Shown piece by piece: positions 17,366-26,725 of a DNA stretch of 64,000 bases. A model generated the notes under the pieces. It did no database searches and was not told the origin of the DNA. It saw only the letters and a list, made by a program, of their open reading frames with translations. Made by a program: the position numbers and the translations under genes. How positions within the stretch are numbered: position 1 is the stretch's first letter; each line of letters begins with the position of its first letter. This stretch comes from an uncultured Bacteroidales bacterium (lineage in GTDB: Bacteria > Bacteroidota > Bacteroidia > Bacteroidales > Muribaculaceae), in the NCBI GenBank assembly GCA_949289215.1, contig CASENC010000009.1:47569-111568 (forward strand), in the 5' to 3' direction.

Positions 17366-19105
17366 ATGAAAAAGACTGTTTTATGTTTGGCTCTTGTCGC
17401 ATTGTCGGCCGGCAGTGCGCTCAATGCGGCAATGTCGTTCACAGGCGGGACCTCGGTGTCGCTCGACGGCATACTGGCTGATGCCGAGAATGCCCCGGCA
17501 AAAAATGTAATGGCCTACAGTGGCGATAACTTGTATGTTTCGGGTAATTTCGACACGGCTTTTGGTGAAATGTCTCCGCTCACAACCAGCGATGCATTTG
17601 TTATAAAATACGGCTCGGGCATGACCGAGAAATGGAAAGTGCAACTCATGGGTTCGGCAACAGTTTCGGCTATGCTTGCCGACGGTGATGGCGGCGTTTA
17701 CGTTGCCGGTACTTATGCCGACGAGGTGGTTGTAGGCAGCACCGACGGTAACACCAAGACCATTAATGGTTATGAGGAATATGGTGAACCTTTGGCATTC
17801 AAGGCTGCATCGTTTGTTGCACATTATAATGCCGAAGGCGTGCTGCTCGCCGTTGGAACGATAATTCCGACGCAAGACGCCGAACTTAATAATTATGCAA
17901 CAGAAAATGGCCTGTGGGCAATGATTCTGGAAGGCGATACTTATTGCAGAATAAGCAAATTGCTCGACTTGAATGGCTCGGTACATGCGGTAGTCGATCT
18001 CAAAGGTGCAATCTCAACTGCCGACAATTCTGCAACAGTGGCTTCAGGTTCTTATGCAAACGTAGAATTCGGTTTGGCTGCACCATCGGCAGCCGGAGCT
18101 GTTGTGGAATTCAACGAAGCTCTTGAAGTGGTGTCTTTCCCCGTTGTGCTGAAAAGCCGTTTTTGCGGAGATGGAAATACTGCCGATGAGAATGTCTCTT
18201 CACTGACTGCAGCTGCTGTCGGTTCGCAATTATATGTTGCATTCAACTCGGTAGGTACTGTCAATGTTTCGGCATATAATACAACCGAGCAGGTTGTCAA
18301 TGCAATGCCGAGTGAAGGCGGACACAACTATGGCTATACCATTGTTGCTGCCAATGCCGAAACAAAGGTTGCGCAAGTGAAGAATTATACCACCATATCG
18401 GTGAGCGAGGATACACAAGCAACTTCGGTTGGCGACATGGAGGTTGCAGGCGACAAGCTGATTGTGACAGGTATGTTCCAAACTGCCCTTGGTTTTGACT
18501 CTGATATTACTGCAACTTCGAGCAGCGATATGTATGTGGCTGCCATTAGCACAACTGACCTTAACACTGTTTGGGCTGTAGCCACAGGATATAATGAAGG
18601 TGATGCCAACGATTACAATGAAGCAATCACAGGCAGTGCAATCTTTGGTGACGTTGCATACATTTATGGTTGCAACGAGCAAAAGAGCGACCGTGCAAAG
18701 CAGGCTTCGCTGTTCTATTCGGTTGACTTGAGCAACGCAACTATCGAAAACATGAATCCCGAAGACTATATCTTCGGTATGGTCGGTGACGGTACAAGTG
18801 TTGCAACTGCCCACACCACGGTGCCGGTGAGCAGTATCACATTCACTGCCTACGGAGAATTTGCCGGGGTGGAAAATATAGCTGCCGACAAAAGTCAGCA
18901 AGTGAGCGTTTATCCCAATCCTGTGGCCGACGTGCTTAACTTCTCGCTTCCATGCGATGCACAGGTATATGCCCTCGATGGCAACATGATGCTCGATGCG
19001 ACCGACGTTACATCGCTCGATGTAACCGACCTTGCTGCCGGTGTATATGTTGTGAAAATCACCACTGCCGGCGAAATATCATATAGCAAGGTGTTGAAGA
19101 AGTAA
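17366..19105 (+). CDS. T9SS-exported protein with propeller-like repeats
   Basis: 579 residues. Signal peptide MKKTVLCLALVALSAGSALNA; then repeated units with patterns such as GGVYVAGTYADEV and DKLIVTGMFQTAL, which look like blades of a beta-propeller; then a C-terminal T9SS type A domain starting VSVYPNPVADVLNFSL and ending SYSKVLKK. The protein should end on the cell surface. It is the fourth gene of the protease-SusC-SusD set (50 bases after susD), the place where surface binding proteins usually sit, so a surface glycan- or protein-binding role is likely but not proven. The gene ends at a strong terminator at 19134. Confidence 0.82.
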   Translation: MKKTVLCLALVALSAGSALNAAMSFTGGTSVSLDGILADAENAPAKNVMAYSGDNLYVSGNFDTAFGEMSPLTTSDAFVIKYGSGMTEKWKVQLMGSATVSAMLADGDGGVYVAGTYADEVVVGSTDGNTKTINGYEEYGEPLAFKAASFVAHYNAEGVLLAVGTIIPTQDAELNNYATENGLWAMILEGDTYCRISKLLDLNGSVHAVVDLKGAISTADNSATVASGSYANVEFGLAAPSAAGAVVEFNEALEVVSFPVVLKSRFCGDGNTADENVSSLTAAAVGSQLYVAFNSVGTVNVSAYNTTEQVVNAMPSEGGHNYGYTIVAANAETKVAQVKNYTTISVSEDTQATSVGDMEVAGDKLIVTGMFQTALGFDSDITATSSSDMYVAAISTTDLNTVWAVATGYNEGDANDYNEAITGSAIFGDVAYIYGCNEQKSDRAKQASLFYSVDLSNATIENMNPEDYIFGMVGDGTSVATAHTTVPVSSITFTAYGEFAGVENIAADKSQQVSVYPNPVADVLNFSLPCDAQVYALDGNMMLDATDVTSLDVTDLAAGVYVVKITTAGEISYSKVLKK

Positions 19106-19133
19106 GAATTGTATTCAGACGACTATAAATGGT

Positions 19134-19170
19134 GCACCCGGGCTGAAAAAGCCCGGGTGCGTTGTTTTTT
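19134..19170 (+). terminator. Strong terminator of the protease-SusCD operon
   Basis: A perfect 11-bp stem GCACCCGGGCT / AGCCCGGGTGC with loop GAAAA, followed by GTTGTTTTTT. Confidence 0.9.
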
Positions 19171-19209
19171 ATATATTCCTTTTTGCCAAAATGTTGTTGT
19201 TGGTGGATA

Positions 19210-20049
19210 TTAATAATATGTGATGGTGCGTTCCACTATGCCGTATGGGTTGCCATTGCAGCGTATTACGGCTTTCAGCCAGTTGCCGTGGGCATCTATG
19301 TTGGTATAGTCATAAGTGTATAGGTATTCGCCTTCACAATTGATGCTTATGCGCCAACCGCGGTCGTTGTAGGTGTATTCTATGACGCTGCTGTAATCGT
19401 CCATTTCGCTATATGACGACTCTTTTATCACATTTCCGCGAGGGTCGGTTATGGTATAGTCACCTGGCGTGTCGCCAAATTCTATGCGATTCCCGTTTTT
19501 GAATTTTATTTTTGATGTGTCGATAGGGTATTCGTTGATGGTCTTGCTGCCTGCTATATAAAGCTCTTCGATGGTGTTGATACGTTGTCCGCGGTTATAT
19601 ATAAATTTGCGGTCGTAGAATAATTCGCCGTTTTGGTAGTAGCGTTCATCGCTCAGTTGCCTGTTGTCATAATCGTACAGGTATTTATAACGAATTCCGT
19701 CGGCAATACCGCAAACCATGTCAACACGGCCCAGTGTGTCATATACGCACGTGTCTTCATTTGGAAATGCACTGAATTCACGTTCATAGTCAGGTTTGCC
19801 GGCCTTTACTATGGAGTCTCCTTCCATGCGGGCTGCAAAAACCTGAGTCACCACTTCATATATCGTATCACTTGTTCCATTGTGCAGCAAGCGTTGTTTC
19901 CCTTGCCGGGACAGCAACGAAACAGTGTCGTTGGCGGTCGTGGGCTGCATGGCCTGTTGTTCCGCCTGGTCATTGTTATGTCTTGTGGTGCAAGAAACTG
20001 CCGAAATTAAGATTTCACAAGTTATTATGATAGGTAATAACCGATGCAT
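19210..20049 (-). CDS. Lipoprotein with YD-repeat-like segments
   Basis: 279 residues from the ATG at 20049, chosen because it gives a lipoprotein signal (MHRLLPIIITCEILISAVSC) and because the promoter at 20076-20107 overlaps the longer frame. The mature part holds several short units of the type YKYLYDYDNRQLSDERYYQNGE and IEYTYNDRGWRISINCEGE, close to the YD or MORN-like repeats found in Rhs-type and related surface proteins. Function is unknown. It is divergent from the GH18 gene, with the two promoters placed back to back. Confidence 0.7.
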   Translation of the reverse strand: MHRLLPIIITCEILISAVSCTTRHNNDQAEQQAMQPTTANDTVSLLSRQGKQRLLHNGTSDTIYEVVTQVFAARMEGDSIVKAGKPDYEREFSAFPNEDTCVYDTLGRVDMVCGIADGIRYKYLYDYDNRQLSDERYYQNGELFYDRKFIYNRGQRINTIEELYIAGSKTINEYPIDTSKIKFKNGNRIEFGDTPGDYTITDPRGNVIKESSYSEMDDYSSVIEYTYNDRGWRISINCEGEYLYTYDYTNIDAHGNWLKAVIRCNGNPYGIVERTITYY

Positions 20050-20075
20050 TATTTGATTATGATTTTTTTCGACAT

Positions 20076-20107
20076 CAAAAGTAATAGCAAATTTTATATT
20101 TCGCAAA
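20076..20107 (-). promoter_or_regulatory. Promoter of the YD-repeat lipoprotein
   Basis: On the minus strand TTTG (20104-20107), exactly 20 bases, then TACTTTTG (20076-20083). Confidence 0.7.
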
Positions 20108-20131
20108 TGTGTGCCTGTATTTGGTGCAGTC

Positions 20132-20163
20132 ATTGCGTAAAATTACGGTATGCAGTATATTTG
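20132..20163 (+). promoter_or_regulatory. Promoter of the GH18 gene
   Basis: TTG (20133-20135), 20 bases, then TATATTTG (20156-20163), followed by the ATG at 20194. It lies 24 bases from the opposing promoter at 20076-20107. Confidence 0.7.
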
Positions 20164-20193
20164 TATGTATTAAATTTTTCAAATAAACTTAAC

Positions 20194-21312
20194 ATGAACA
20201 AACTTTTGTTTTTTACCATTGGCATGGTGTCGTGCCTGCCTTTTGCTTCAGCCATTTATGCGCAAGAGCAAAAAATCATTAACGCTACTTATGTAGTGCA
20301 GTCGGATATAAAATCGGACAACGATATTGTAAAAGCCGAGCTTGCCGATTTTGATTTCATTTATTTTATGGCTGCTCCCGAATGGAAAGCCGAGGATTTT
20401 GACCTGTCGCAAGCAGAAATTAACCGCAAATATGTGCAACAGCATGAATATGCGCAGCCCGGTTTAATCAAGAAATTCATTTCTACTGTGCATGAGGCAG
20501 GAGGGAAAATATTGTGTTCGTTCCCGGGAACGGAATTCGTTGACATTGCATCGTCGGTTGAACGTGGAAAGAAATTTGCCGCAATGATGGCCGAATACGT
20601 CAGGAAATATGATTATGACGGGATAGAACTTGACTGGGAGCATACCATCACCGAAGATTTGCACTTGAGATTTATGCAGGAAATAAGGCGGGAACTCACC
20701 GAGCTTGGCGGTGGTGCCCGTCAATATTGGCTTACAACTGCGTTGCATCATTATAGGCACTATACTCCCGAGATGGCTCGTGAATTGTGTGAATGTGTCG
20801 ATTGGATTAATATCATGTTTTATGACATGGGTGGCGGAATATGGGGTAAATCGGCTTCGCATAATTGTCCGCTTGACCAAATTAAACGTGCCATAACCGA
20901 TTCTGATTGGAAATATTTCTCGAAAAACAAGTTGCACATAGGGTTGGCTTGTTATGGTTTTAAATACAAAGGCATCAAGCCGGGTGAAACTGTACCTGAA
21001 GGGAAAACTTTGCGTGATTACGGTCGTTATTGTGGTTCAAACGAGCTGCCTCCGCTGCTTGAAGAAGGATGGACTGAAAAATGGTGTGAAGGACCGCAAT
21101 GCGCATATTTCTTTTCTCCCGACGGAAATGAATTTATGACTGTTGAAACCTTGCGGTCGCTCGATGCAAAGATAGAATGGGTGAAACAGAACAGTTTTGG
21201 CGGAGTATTTTGGTGGGAATATACTTACGACTGGATTAAACCAAGCAAACCCGGAGAACGCGGAACGCACTTGCTTATCGACCACGTAACAAGCAAAATA
21301 AAGCAGAATTGA
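20194..21312 (+). CDS. Exported GH18 chitinase or endo-N-acetylglucosaminidase
   Basis: 372 residues from the ATG at 20194, which gives the signal peptide MNKLLFFTIGMVSCLPFASAIYA; the 50-residue upstream extension overlaps the promoter. The catalytic GH18 motif DGIELDWE spans Asp142-Glu149, with the acid at Glu149. Further family marks are DFIYFMAAPEW (first strand), VDWINIMFYDMGG (strand 6) and the final GGVFWWEYTYD. GH18 enzymes cut beta-1,4 bonds between N-acetylglucosamine units, either in chitin or in the core of N-glycans. The sequence does not decide between them; the mannosidases and hexosaminidases 10-25 kb downstream favour host glycans (inference). Confidence 0.92.
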   Translation: MNKLLFFTIGMVSCLPFASAIYAQEQKIINATYVVQSDIKSDNDIVKAELADFDFIYFMAAPEWKAEDFDLSQAEINRKYVQQHEYAQPGLIKKFISTVHEAGGKILCSFPGTEFVDIASSVERGKKFAAMMAEYVRKYDYDGIELDWEHTITEDLHLRFMQEIRRELTELGGGARQYWLTTALHHYRHYTPEMARELCECVDWINIMFYDMGGGIWGKSASHNCPLDQIKRAITDSDWKYFSKNKLHIGLACYGFKYKGIKPGETVPEGKTLRDYGRYCGSNELPPLLEEGWTEKWCEGPQCAYFFSPDGNEFMTVETLRSLDAKIEWVKQNSFGGVFWWEYTYDWIKPSKPGERGTHLLIDHVTSKIKQN

Positions 21313-21331
21313 CAGAATAGTTTTTAGAATT

Positions 21332-21372
21332 AAAAATGTCGGACGGCTATGTGTGTCGGCCGACATTTTTTT
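21332..21372 (+). terminator. Terminator of the GH18 gene
   Basis: AAAAATGTCGG (21332-21342) pairs with CCGACATTTTT (21360-21370), ending in a T run. Confidence 0.8.
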
Positions 21373-21424
21373 GCCCTTTGATATGGGGTATGAGCCGGTA
21401 ATTTCTTATCAGTGTAACCGGTAT

Positions 21425-21465
21425 AAAAAAAGCTATGCGCAGCCGCATGGGGTGCGCATAGCTTT
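21425..21465 (-). terminator. Terminator of secDF
   Basis: A perfect 13-bp stem AAAGCTATGCGCA / TGCGCATAGCTTT (arms 21429-21441 and 21453-21465). On the minus strand it follows the secDF stop and ends in a run of T. Confidence 0.85.
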
Positions 21466-21485
21466 GGGGTTATGACAAAAGTGAA

Positions 21486-24362
21486 TTATTTCTTCGTCAC
21501 GGTTGCAGCCTTGGCTGCGGCTTTCTTTTCTTGCTTGTTGCTTATTACGAAAGCAAGCGGGGCAGCGATGAACAGTGATGCAAATGTACCGATTACGATA
21601 CCGATAACCATTGCGAATGTAAAGCTGCGGATTGTTTCACCTCCAAGTATGAAGATTACGATAAGCACAAGCAACGAGCTGAGACCTGTAACCAAGGTAC
21701 GCGACAGTGTGCTGTTAAGCGAATTGTTGAACAGCGTGAACGAGTCTTGCTTGGGATACAGGGCACGGTATTCACGCACACGGTCGAATACCACCACGGT
21801 ATCGTTTACCTGGTAACCGATAACCGTCAATATGGCGGCTATGAAGTTTTGGTCGATTTCCATTTCAAACGGGAACAAGCCGTAGAGCGTGTAGATGCCG
21901 ATTACGGCATAAGCCGTGAATGCAACGGCTGCCAACGCACCGAGCGAGAAGGCAATGTTGCGGAAGCGGAGCAAGATGTAAAGAGCCATTGCGATGAGCG
22001 AGAAGAACACAGCCCATGATGCATCGCGAGTCATGTCGGCAGCGATAGCCGGTCCCACTTTTTCGCTCGATACCACGCCGATGGTTTCGTTCGATACGCT
22101 AAAGTCGTCATAGCTCATGTCGCCAATCTGCGGTTTCAATCCTTCATACAGGATAGCCATTATCTCGTCATCTACGGTTTCGCTGTCATCGTCTATTTTA
22201 TAGTTGGTCGAGATGCGAACCTTGGTATCATTATCGATGGTGATAACGCTTACCGATGCATCGGGGAACAACGGTTCAAGTTCATTTTGTATGTCCACCG
22301 TGCTCACTTCATGGTCGAATTGTACCACATAGTTGCGGCCACCCGAGAAATCGATGCCCGGGCTGAGTTGGCGAACGCCCAACAATATGGCAAATGCAAC
22401 GATGATGGCACCGAAAATCACGAAGCCCTTGTTGCGGTTACCCATGAAATTGATGTTGGTGTTGATGAGTGCCTTGAGGCTCAAAGCCGTGGTGTATGTT
22501 ACATTCTTGAATCCGCCGCGCTTGAGTATTGCCTCGATGATAACGCGTGTGATATATATTGCAGTAAAGAATGAGCAAACAAGACCGATGATAAGTGTCG
22601 TTGCGAAGCCCTTGATAGGCCCTGTACCGTTCACAAGCAGGATTATACCTGTGATGATTGACGTGAGGTTAGAGTCGAAGATTGCCGAGAAAGCATTCTT
22701 GTAACCGTCGGCAATTGCGGCTTTCAGGTTCTTGCCGTTGCGAAGTTCTTCCTTGGTGCGCTCGTAAATAAGCACATTGGCATCGACCGACATTGCAAGC
22801 GAGAGCACGATACCGGCGATACCCGGCAATGTGAGCACTGCATGGAACGATGCAAGGATACCCATTGTGAAGAACAAGTTGAGCAGTATGCCCACGTTGG
22901 CTACCATACCGGGACCGAAGCCATACATGGCAACCAAGAATACCATAAGGATAATCAAAGCCACAACGAACGAAATCATACCGGCCTCGATGGCTTCCTG
23001 GCCAAGAGACGGGCCGATTACGCTTTCGCTGACGATGTTGACCTTTGCAACCATCTTACCGCTCTTGAGCACGTTGGCAAGGTCGGCTGCTTCTTCAACC
23101 GAGAAGCTGCCTGTGATTTGAGAGCGTCCGCCCTCGATTACGCTGTTGACGTTGGGATAAGAATATACATTCTCGTCAAGGACTATTGCCACCGAGCGGT
23201 TGAGGTTTTGCTGGGTGATGCGTGCCCACTTACGTGCGCCTTCATCGTTCATCGTCATCGAAACCACGTTACCTTGCAAGTTGTCATATTCGCTTGAAGC
23301 ATCGGTTATCACACTGCCATCGAGCACGGGCTTGCCTTGAACGGTTTTCAGGGCAATAAGGTTGTAATACATACCGCGCTCATCGATAGGCTTCACTGTC
23401 CAGCACGGTTTCAAGTTGGTGGGCAAGAAGCGACCTGCCGTTGCAGAATGGAAAGCGCGGTTAACCTCGGCAGTATCGAGTACACTTACGAGACCGATAA
23501 CCGGTCCGCCTACCATGCCGCTGTTCCAGCCCAACAATTGCGAGAGAGGCTTGGCCGTCTTGGTGGTGTCGGCAGCATTGTGTGCATCTATTTCTTGAGC
23601 GAATTGTGCAAGTGCCTGTTGCAAGTCTTGCAAAGTATATGTCTCATAAAATTCGAGGTTTGCAGTACCTTGCAGCAGCTTGCGCATACGTTCCGGTTCC
23701 TTCACGCCCGGCATTTCAAGCTGTATGCGGCCGGTGCTTTCAAGTTCCTGGATATTGGGAGAAACCACACCGAAGCGGTCGATACGGGTAGCAAGCACGT
23801 TGCGCGAGTTGCGCACCATAGCCTTTACCTCATCTTGGAGGATTGCTTCAACCTGTTCGTTGGAATCGTTGGGTTTTACCCTTTCCACGTTGCGGAATAT
23901 CTGTGCCAGGCGACCCTCGGGGGCTATGCGTCGGTATTCGGCGCAGAATGCAGCCACATAATCCTTGTCGTTGCGGTGCAACGAGTCGGTCATGGCTATT
24001 GCCTGGTTAAATTTCGGATCGGGATTTTCGTTTGACAAAGCCCTGAGAATGTCGGGCACCGAGATTTGCAGTGTCACATTCATACCGCCTTTCAAGTCGA
24101 GGCCGAGGCCGACTTCCATTTCACGAGCTTGCTGGAAAGTGTAGTATCCGAGGTACACTTTCTCCTTTTCGATTGAGTCAAGGTAGGCGTTGTAGTAAGT
24201 CTTGTAAGTATCGTTTGCCACGTCGGTTGTCCCGGCCATCGCAGCTGCGTAATCGGCAGCCTTTCCTTCATGATGGCGAGTCACAAAAGTGAACGACAGG
24301 TAAAACGCACACACAAGAAACAGGCCTACGGCCAATACCTTAATAAAACCTTTACTTTGCAT
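21486..24362 (-). CDS. secDF: Protein translocase subunit SecDF (fused)
   Basis: 958 residues joining SecD and SecF in one chain, as is usual in Bacteroidota. The SecD half has a first membrane helix (residues about 8-28), the signature VGLGLDLKGGMNVTLQ, the large periplasmic P1 domain and helices beginning around GMISFVVALIILMVFL. The SecF half starts near NRNKGFVIFGAIIVAFAILL, with SPGIDFSGGRNYVVQFD and the six-helix block ending FIAAPLAFVIS. It uses the proton gradient to pull proteins out of the SecYEG channel. It is a single gene with its own terminator. A -7 box TATATTTGC lies at 24422-24429 on the minus strand without a good -33 element. Confidence 0.97.
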   Translation of the reverse strand: MQSKGFIKVLAVGLFLVCAFYLSFTFVTRHHEGKAADYAAAMAGTTDVANDTYKTYYNAYLDSIEKEKVYLGYYTFQQAREMEVGLGLDLKGGMNVTLQISVPDILRALSNENPDPKFNQAIAMTDSLHRNDKDYVAAFCAEYRRIAPEGRLAQIFRNVERVKPNDSNEQVEAILQDEVKAMVRNSRNVLATRIDRFGVVSPNIQELESTGRIQLEMPGVKEPERMRKLLQGTANLEFYETYTLQDLQQALAQFAQEIDAHNAADTTKTAKPLSQLLGWNSGMVGGPVIGLVSVLDTAEVNRAFHSATAGRFLPTNLKPCWTVKPIDERGMYYNLIALKTVQGKPVLDGSVITDASSEYDNLQGNVVSMTMNDEGARKWARITQQNLNRSVAIVLDENVYSYPNVNSVIEGGRSQITGSFSVEEAADLANVLKSGKMVAKVNIVSESVIGPSLGQEAIEAGMISFVVALIILMVFLVAMYGFGPGMVANVGILLNLFFTMGILASFHAVLTLPGIAGIVLSLAMSVDANVLIYERTKEELRNGKNLKAAIADGYKNAFSAIFDSNLTSIITGIILLVNGTGPIKGFATTLIIGLVCSFFTAIYITRVIIEAILKRGGFKNVTYTTALSLKALINTNINFMGNRNKGFVIFGAIIVAFAILLGVRQLSPGIDFSGGRNYVVQFDHEVSTVDIQNELEPLFPDASVSVITIDNDTKVRISTNYKIDDDSETVDDEIMAILYEGLKPQIGDMSYDDFSVSNETIGVVSSEKVGPAIAADMTRDASWAVFFSLIAMALYILLRFRNIAFSLGALAAVAFTAYAVIGIYTLYGLFPFEMEIDQNFIAAILTVIGYQVNDTVVVFDRVREYRALYPKQDSFTLFNNSLNSTLSRTLVTGLSSLLVLIVIFILGGETIRSFTFAMVIGIVIGTFASLFIAAPLAFVISNKQEKKAAAKAATVTKK

Positions 24363-24421
24363 GTGTTGTTGTTAGTTAATTATTATTTTTGTTAAAATTT
24401 ATTCCGCACATTTTCAGCTTG

Positions 24422-24429
24422 CAAATATA
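24422..24429 (-). promoter_or_regulatory. -7 box for secDF
   Basis: On the minus strand TATATTTG followed by C, 60 bases before the ATG. No TTTG at the expected distance. Confidence 0.4.
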
Positions 24430-24578
24430 CAACAAAACATCAAAGTTTGAAATTTTTATCTGCCCTTTTAAAAGTTATCAATTGCAAAAAGCCATAAAAC
24501 GGAGTTGTATGAACTGATGTGTCGGCAAATTTTACTACCTTTACGCCGTTTTTCACACATTATCCACACAATGCGACT

Positions 24579-26711
24579 GTGAAATTAGAGAATACCCCAT
24601 ATTTGATATTAGCGGCATTGGCCGCCATGATGCTGTATTCATGCGCCTCGATAGGGTCGCCTACCGGTGGGCCTGTGGATATGGATCCGCCCATATTCAT
24701 TGGCAGCAACCCCGCCCCGAATACCCTTAATTTCAAGGGCAACCGCATTGAACTTGAATTTGACGAAGTGGTGACGCTTGTCGATCAAAGCGAGAAGGTG
24801 ATGTATTCGCCGGTTCAACGTGAAATGCCGCGGTTGACGGCACTGGGGCATAAGGTTACCGTGGAGTTCCGTGATACCATGAGGCCTGGCACCACATATT
24901 CGATAGATTTTGCCAATTGCATACAGGATAACAACGAGAATAACCCACTTGAGGATTTCGCATTCGCATTTTCCACCGGCGACACAATCGATACACTGCA
25001 AGTGTCGGGCATAGTGTTGCGGGCCAGAGACCTTGAGCCGATGCAAAAAGTGGTGGTGGGCATTCACAGCAATCTCGACGACTCGGCGTTTACCAAGTTG
25101 CAATTCGACCGTGTGGCCCGTACCAACGACCGTGGCCAATTCACCATCCGCAACTTGAAGCCGGGACGGTATAGAATTTATGCCCTTAATGATGCCGACC
25201 GCGATTATAAGTTTGTGCGTACCGAGGATATGGCATTCCTGCTCGATACCATCATTCCCGACACATACAGGGAAATGACCATGGATACCGTTTTCACCAA
25301 AAGCATGGCTGTGGATACCGTCACGCAAGGCGTGCACACGGTGTTTACCCCGAATGACATTCTGTTGTCGATGTCTAACGAGGGATATGTGTCGCAATAC
25401 CTGTATGCCTACGAGCGTCCCGACTATAAACGCATATACATAAAGTTCAGTGCGCACAGCGATACATTGCCCACGATTAAAATCATAGAGCCACAGGTGC
25501 GCGATGATGCCGATTGGTACAGATTGCAGCGGTCGGAATTCAATGATTCGCTGTTTTACTGGATTACCGATACGGTTCTTGCCCGCAACGACTCGATTAG
25601 GATTACGCTCAACTACCTGCGTACCGATACGCTCGAAAACCTCACTTATACGACCGATACGCTTTATGTGAACATCAAGAATGCTTATAAGCGCCAACTT
25701 GAGAAATCAAAGAAAGACGAGGCCGAAAAATACGAGGAACTGAAGAAAGAATATGAAGAAAACCTTGAAAAATTGCGCAAGCGTGCCGAGGAGCGCAAAA
25801 CTGAGCGCGATACCGTAAAGGCCGAGATGGAAGCTCGCGCCGATAGCATAGAACTTGCCAACGTGTTACGTACATGGGCAAAAGACTCGCTTGCAAGGAT
25901 ACCGTTCTTTGATTTCAAATTGACATCGGCTACCACTGTCGAGGTGGATGCTCCGCTTACTTTCGAGGTGGTGGAACCAATCGATACCATAATGATGAGT
26001 GGCTTCCACTTATGGAAACAGTATGAAGACTCGCTATGGGAAGAGTTGCCGGTGCCTGCACTTGTTGCCGAGAAACCGCATGAGATAATGAAGTGGACGA
26101 TGCCTGTGAAATGGGAGCCTGGTGCCACTTATAAATTGCATATCGATTCGATGGCTGTTTACGGAATTTACGGCACGTCAAATAAGACAATCGAACAGCA
26201 GTTCAAAGTGCGAGGATTGGAGGAATATGCCAACTTGTATTTGAGTATTACACCTGCCACAGGACCGGCATTTGTGGAACTGCTTAATTCGGGCGATGCC
26301 GTGCAGCGTACTGCACCGGTGGGCAGCGACGGGTATGCCGTGTTCAGCAATGTCACTCCCGGTGATTATTATGCCCGCATCGTTCTTGACCGTAACGGCA
26401 ACGGCAAATGGGATACCGGAAATTTCGCGTTGCATCTGCAACCCGAGGAGGTGTATTATTATCCTAAAAAGATAAGCCTGAAGCAGAATTGGGATATCGA
26501 ACAGTCGTGGAACATATATGAGGTTGCGGTGGATAAGCAGAAACCCGAAGAAATCAAAAAGAACAAGCCCGAAAAGAAAAAATGGGAGCAGAAAGACGAC
26601 CGCGACAGATATGGTGAGGAGGAAGAGGATATTTATGACGAAGGCCCGGCGATATACACCGGTAATAAATATACCGATTACCAAAACAATAATCGAATAA
26701 ACAATTATTAA
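24579..26711 (+). CDS. Lipoprotein with bacterial Ig-like (SbsA-type) domain and central coiled coil
   Basis: 710 residues from the GTG at 24579, which gives a lipoprotein signal ending LYSC; an in-frame GTG 60 bases upstream adds a polar lead. The first domain (ASIGSPTGGPVDMDPPIFIGSNPAPNTLNFKGNRIELEF) is the SbsA-type Ig-like domain typical of a large Bacteroidota lipoprotein family. Next come a carboxypeptidase-regulatory-like segment, and around residues 370-430 a charged heptad-rich helix (KKDEAEKYEELKKEYEENLE) that should form a coiled coil. The C-terminus is lysine- and glutamate-rich. The role is unknown. The SlyD-type isomerase gene starts 14 bases later, so both are one transcript. 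Confidence 0.82.
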   Translation: MKLENTPYLILAALAAMMLYSCASIGSPTGGPVDMDPPIFIGSNPAPNTLNFKGNRIELEFDEVVTLVDQSEKVMYSPVQREMPRLTALGHKVTVEFRDTMRPGTTYSIDFANCIQDNNENNPLEDFAFAFSTGDTIDTLQVSGIVLRARDLEPMQKVVVGIHSNLDDSAFTKLQFDRVARTNDRGQFTIRNLKPGRYRIYALNDADRDYKFVRTEDMAFLLDTIIPDTYREMTMDTVFTKSMAVDTVTQGVHTVFTPNDILLSMSNEGYVSQYLYAYERPDYKRIYIKFSAHSDTLPTIKIIEPQVRDDADWYRLQRSEFNDSLFYWITDTVLARNDSIRITLNYLRTDTLENLTYTTDTLYVNIKNAYKRQLEKSKKDEAEKYEELKKEYEENLEKLRKRAEERKTERDTVKAEMEARADSIELANVLRTWAKDSLARIPFFDFKLTSATTVEVDAPLTFEVVEPIDTIMMSGFHLWKQYEDSLWEELPVPALVAEKPHEIMKWTMPVKWEPGATYKLHIDSMAVYGIYGTSNKTIEQQFKVRGLEEYANLYLSITPATGPAFVELLNSGDAVQRTAPVGSDGYAVFSNVTPGDYYARIVLDRNGNGKWDTGNFALHLQPEEVYYYPKKISLKQNWDIEQSWNIYEVAVDKQKPEEIKKNKPEKKKWEQKDDRDRYGEEEEDIYDEGPAIYTGNKYTDYQNNNRINNY

Positions 26712-26725
26712 TTCAAAATACGCTT

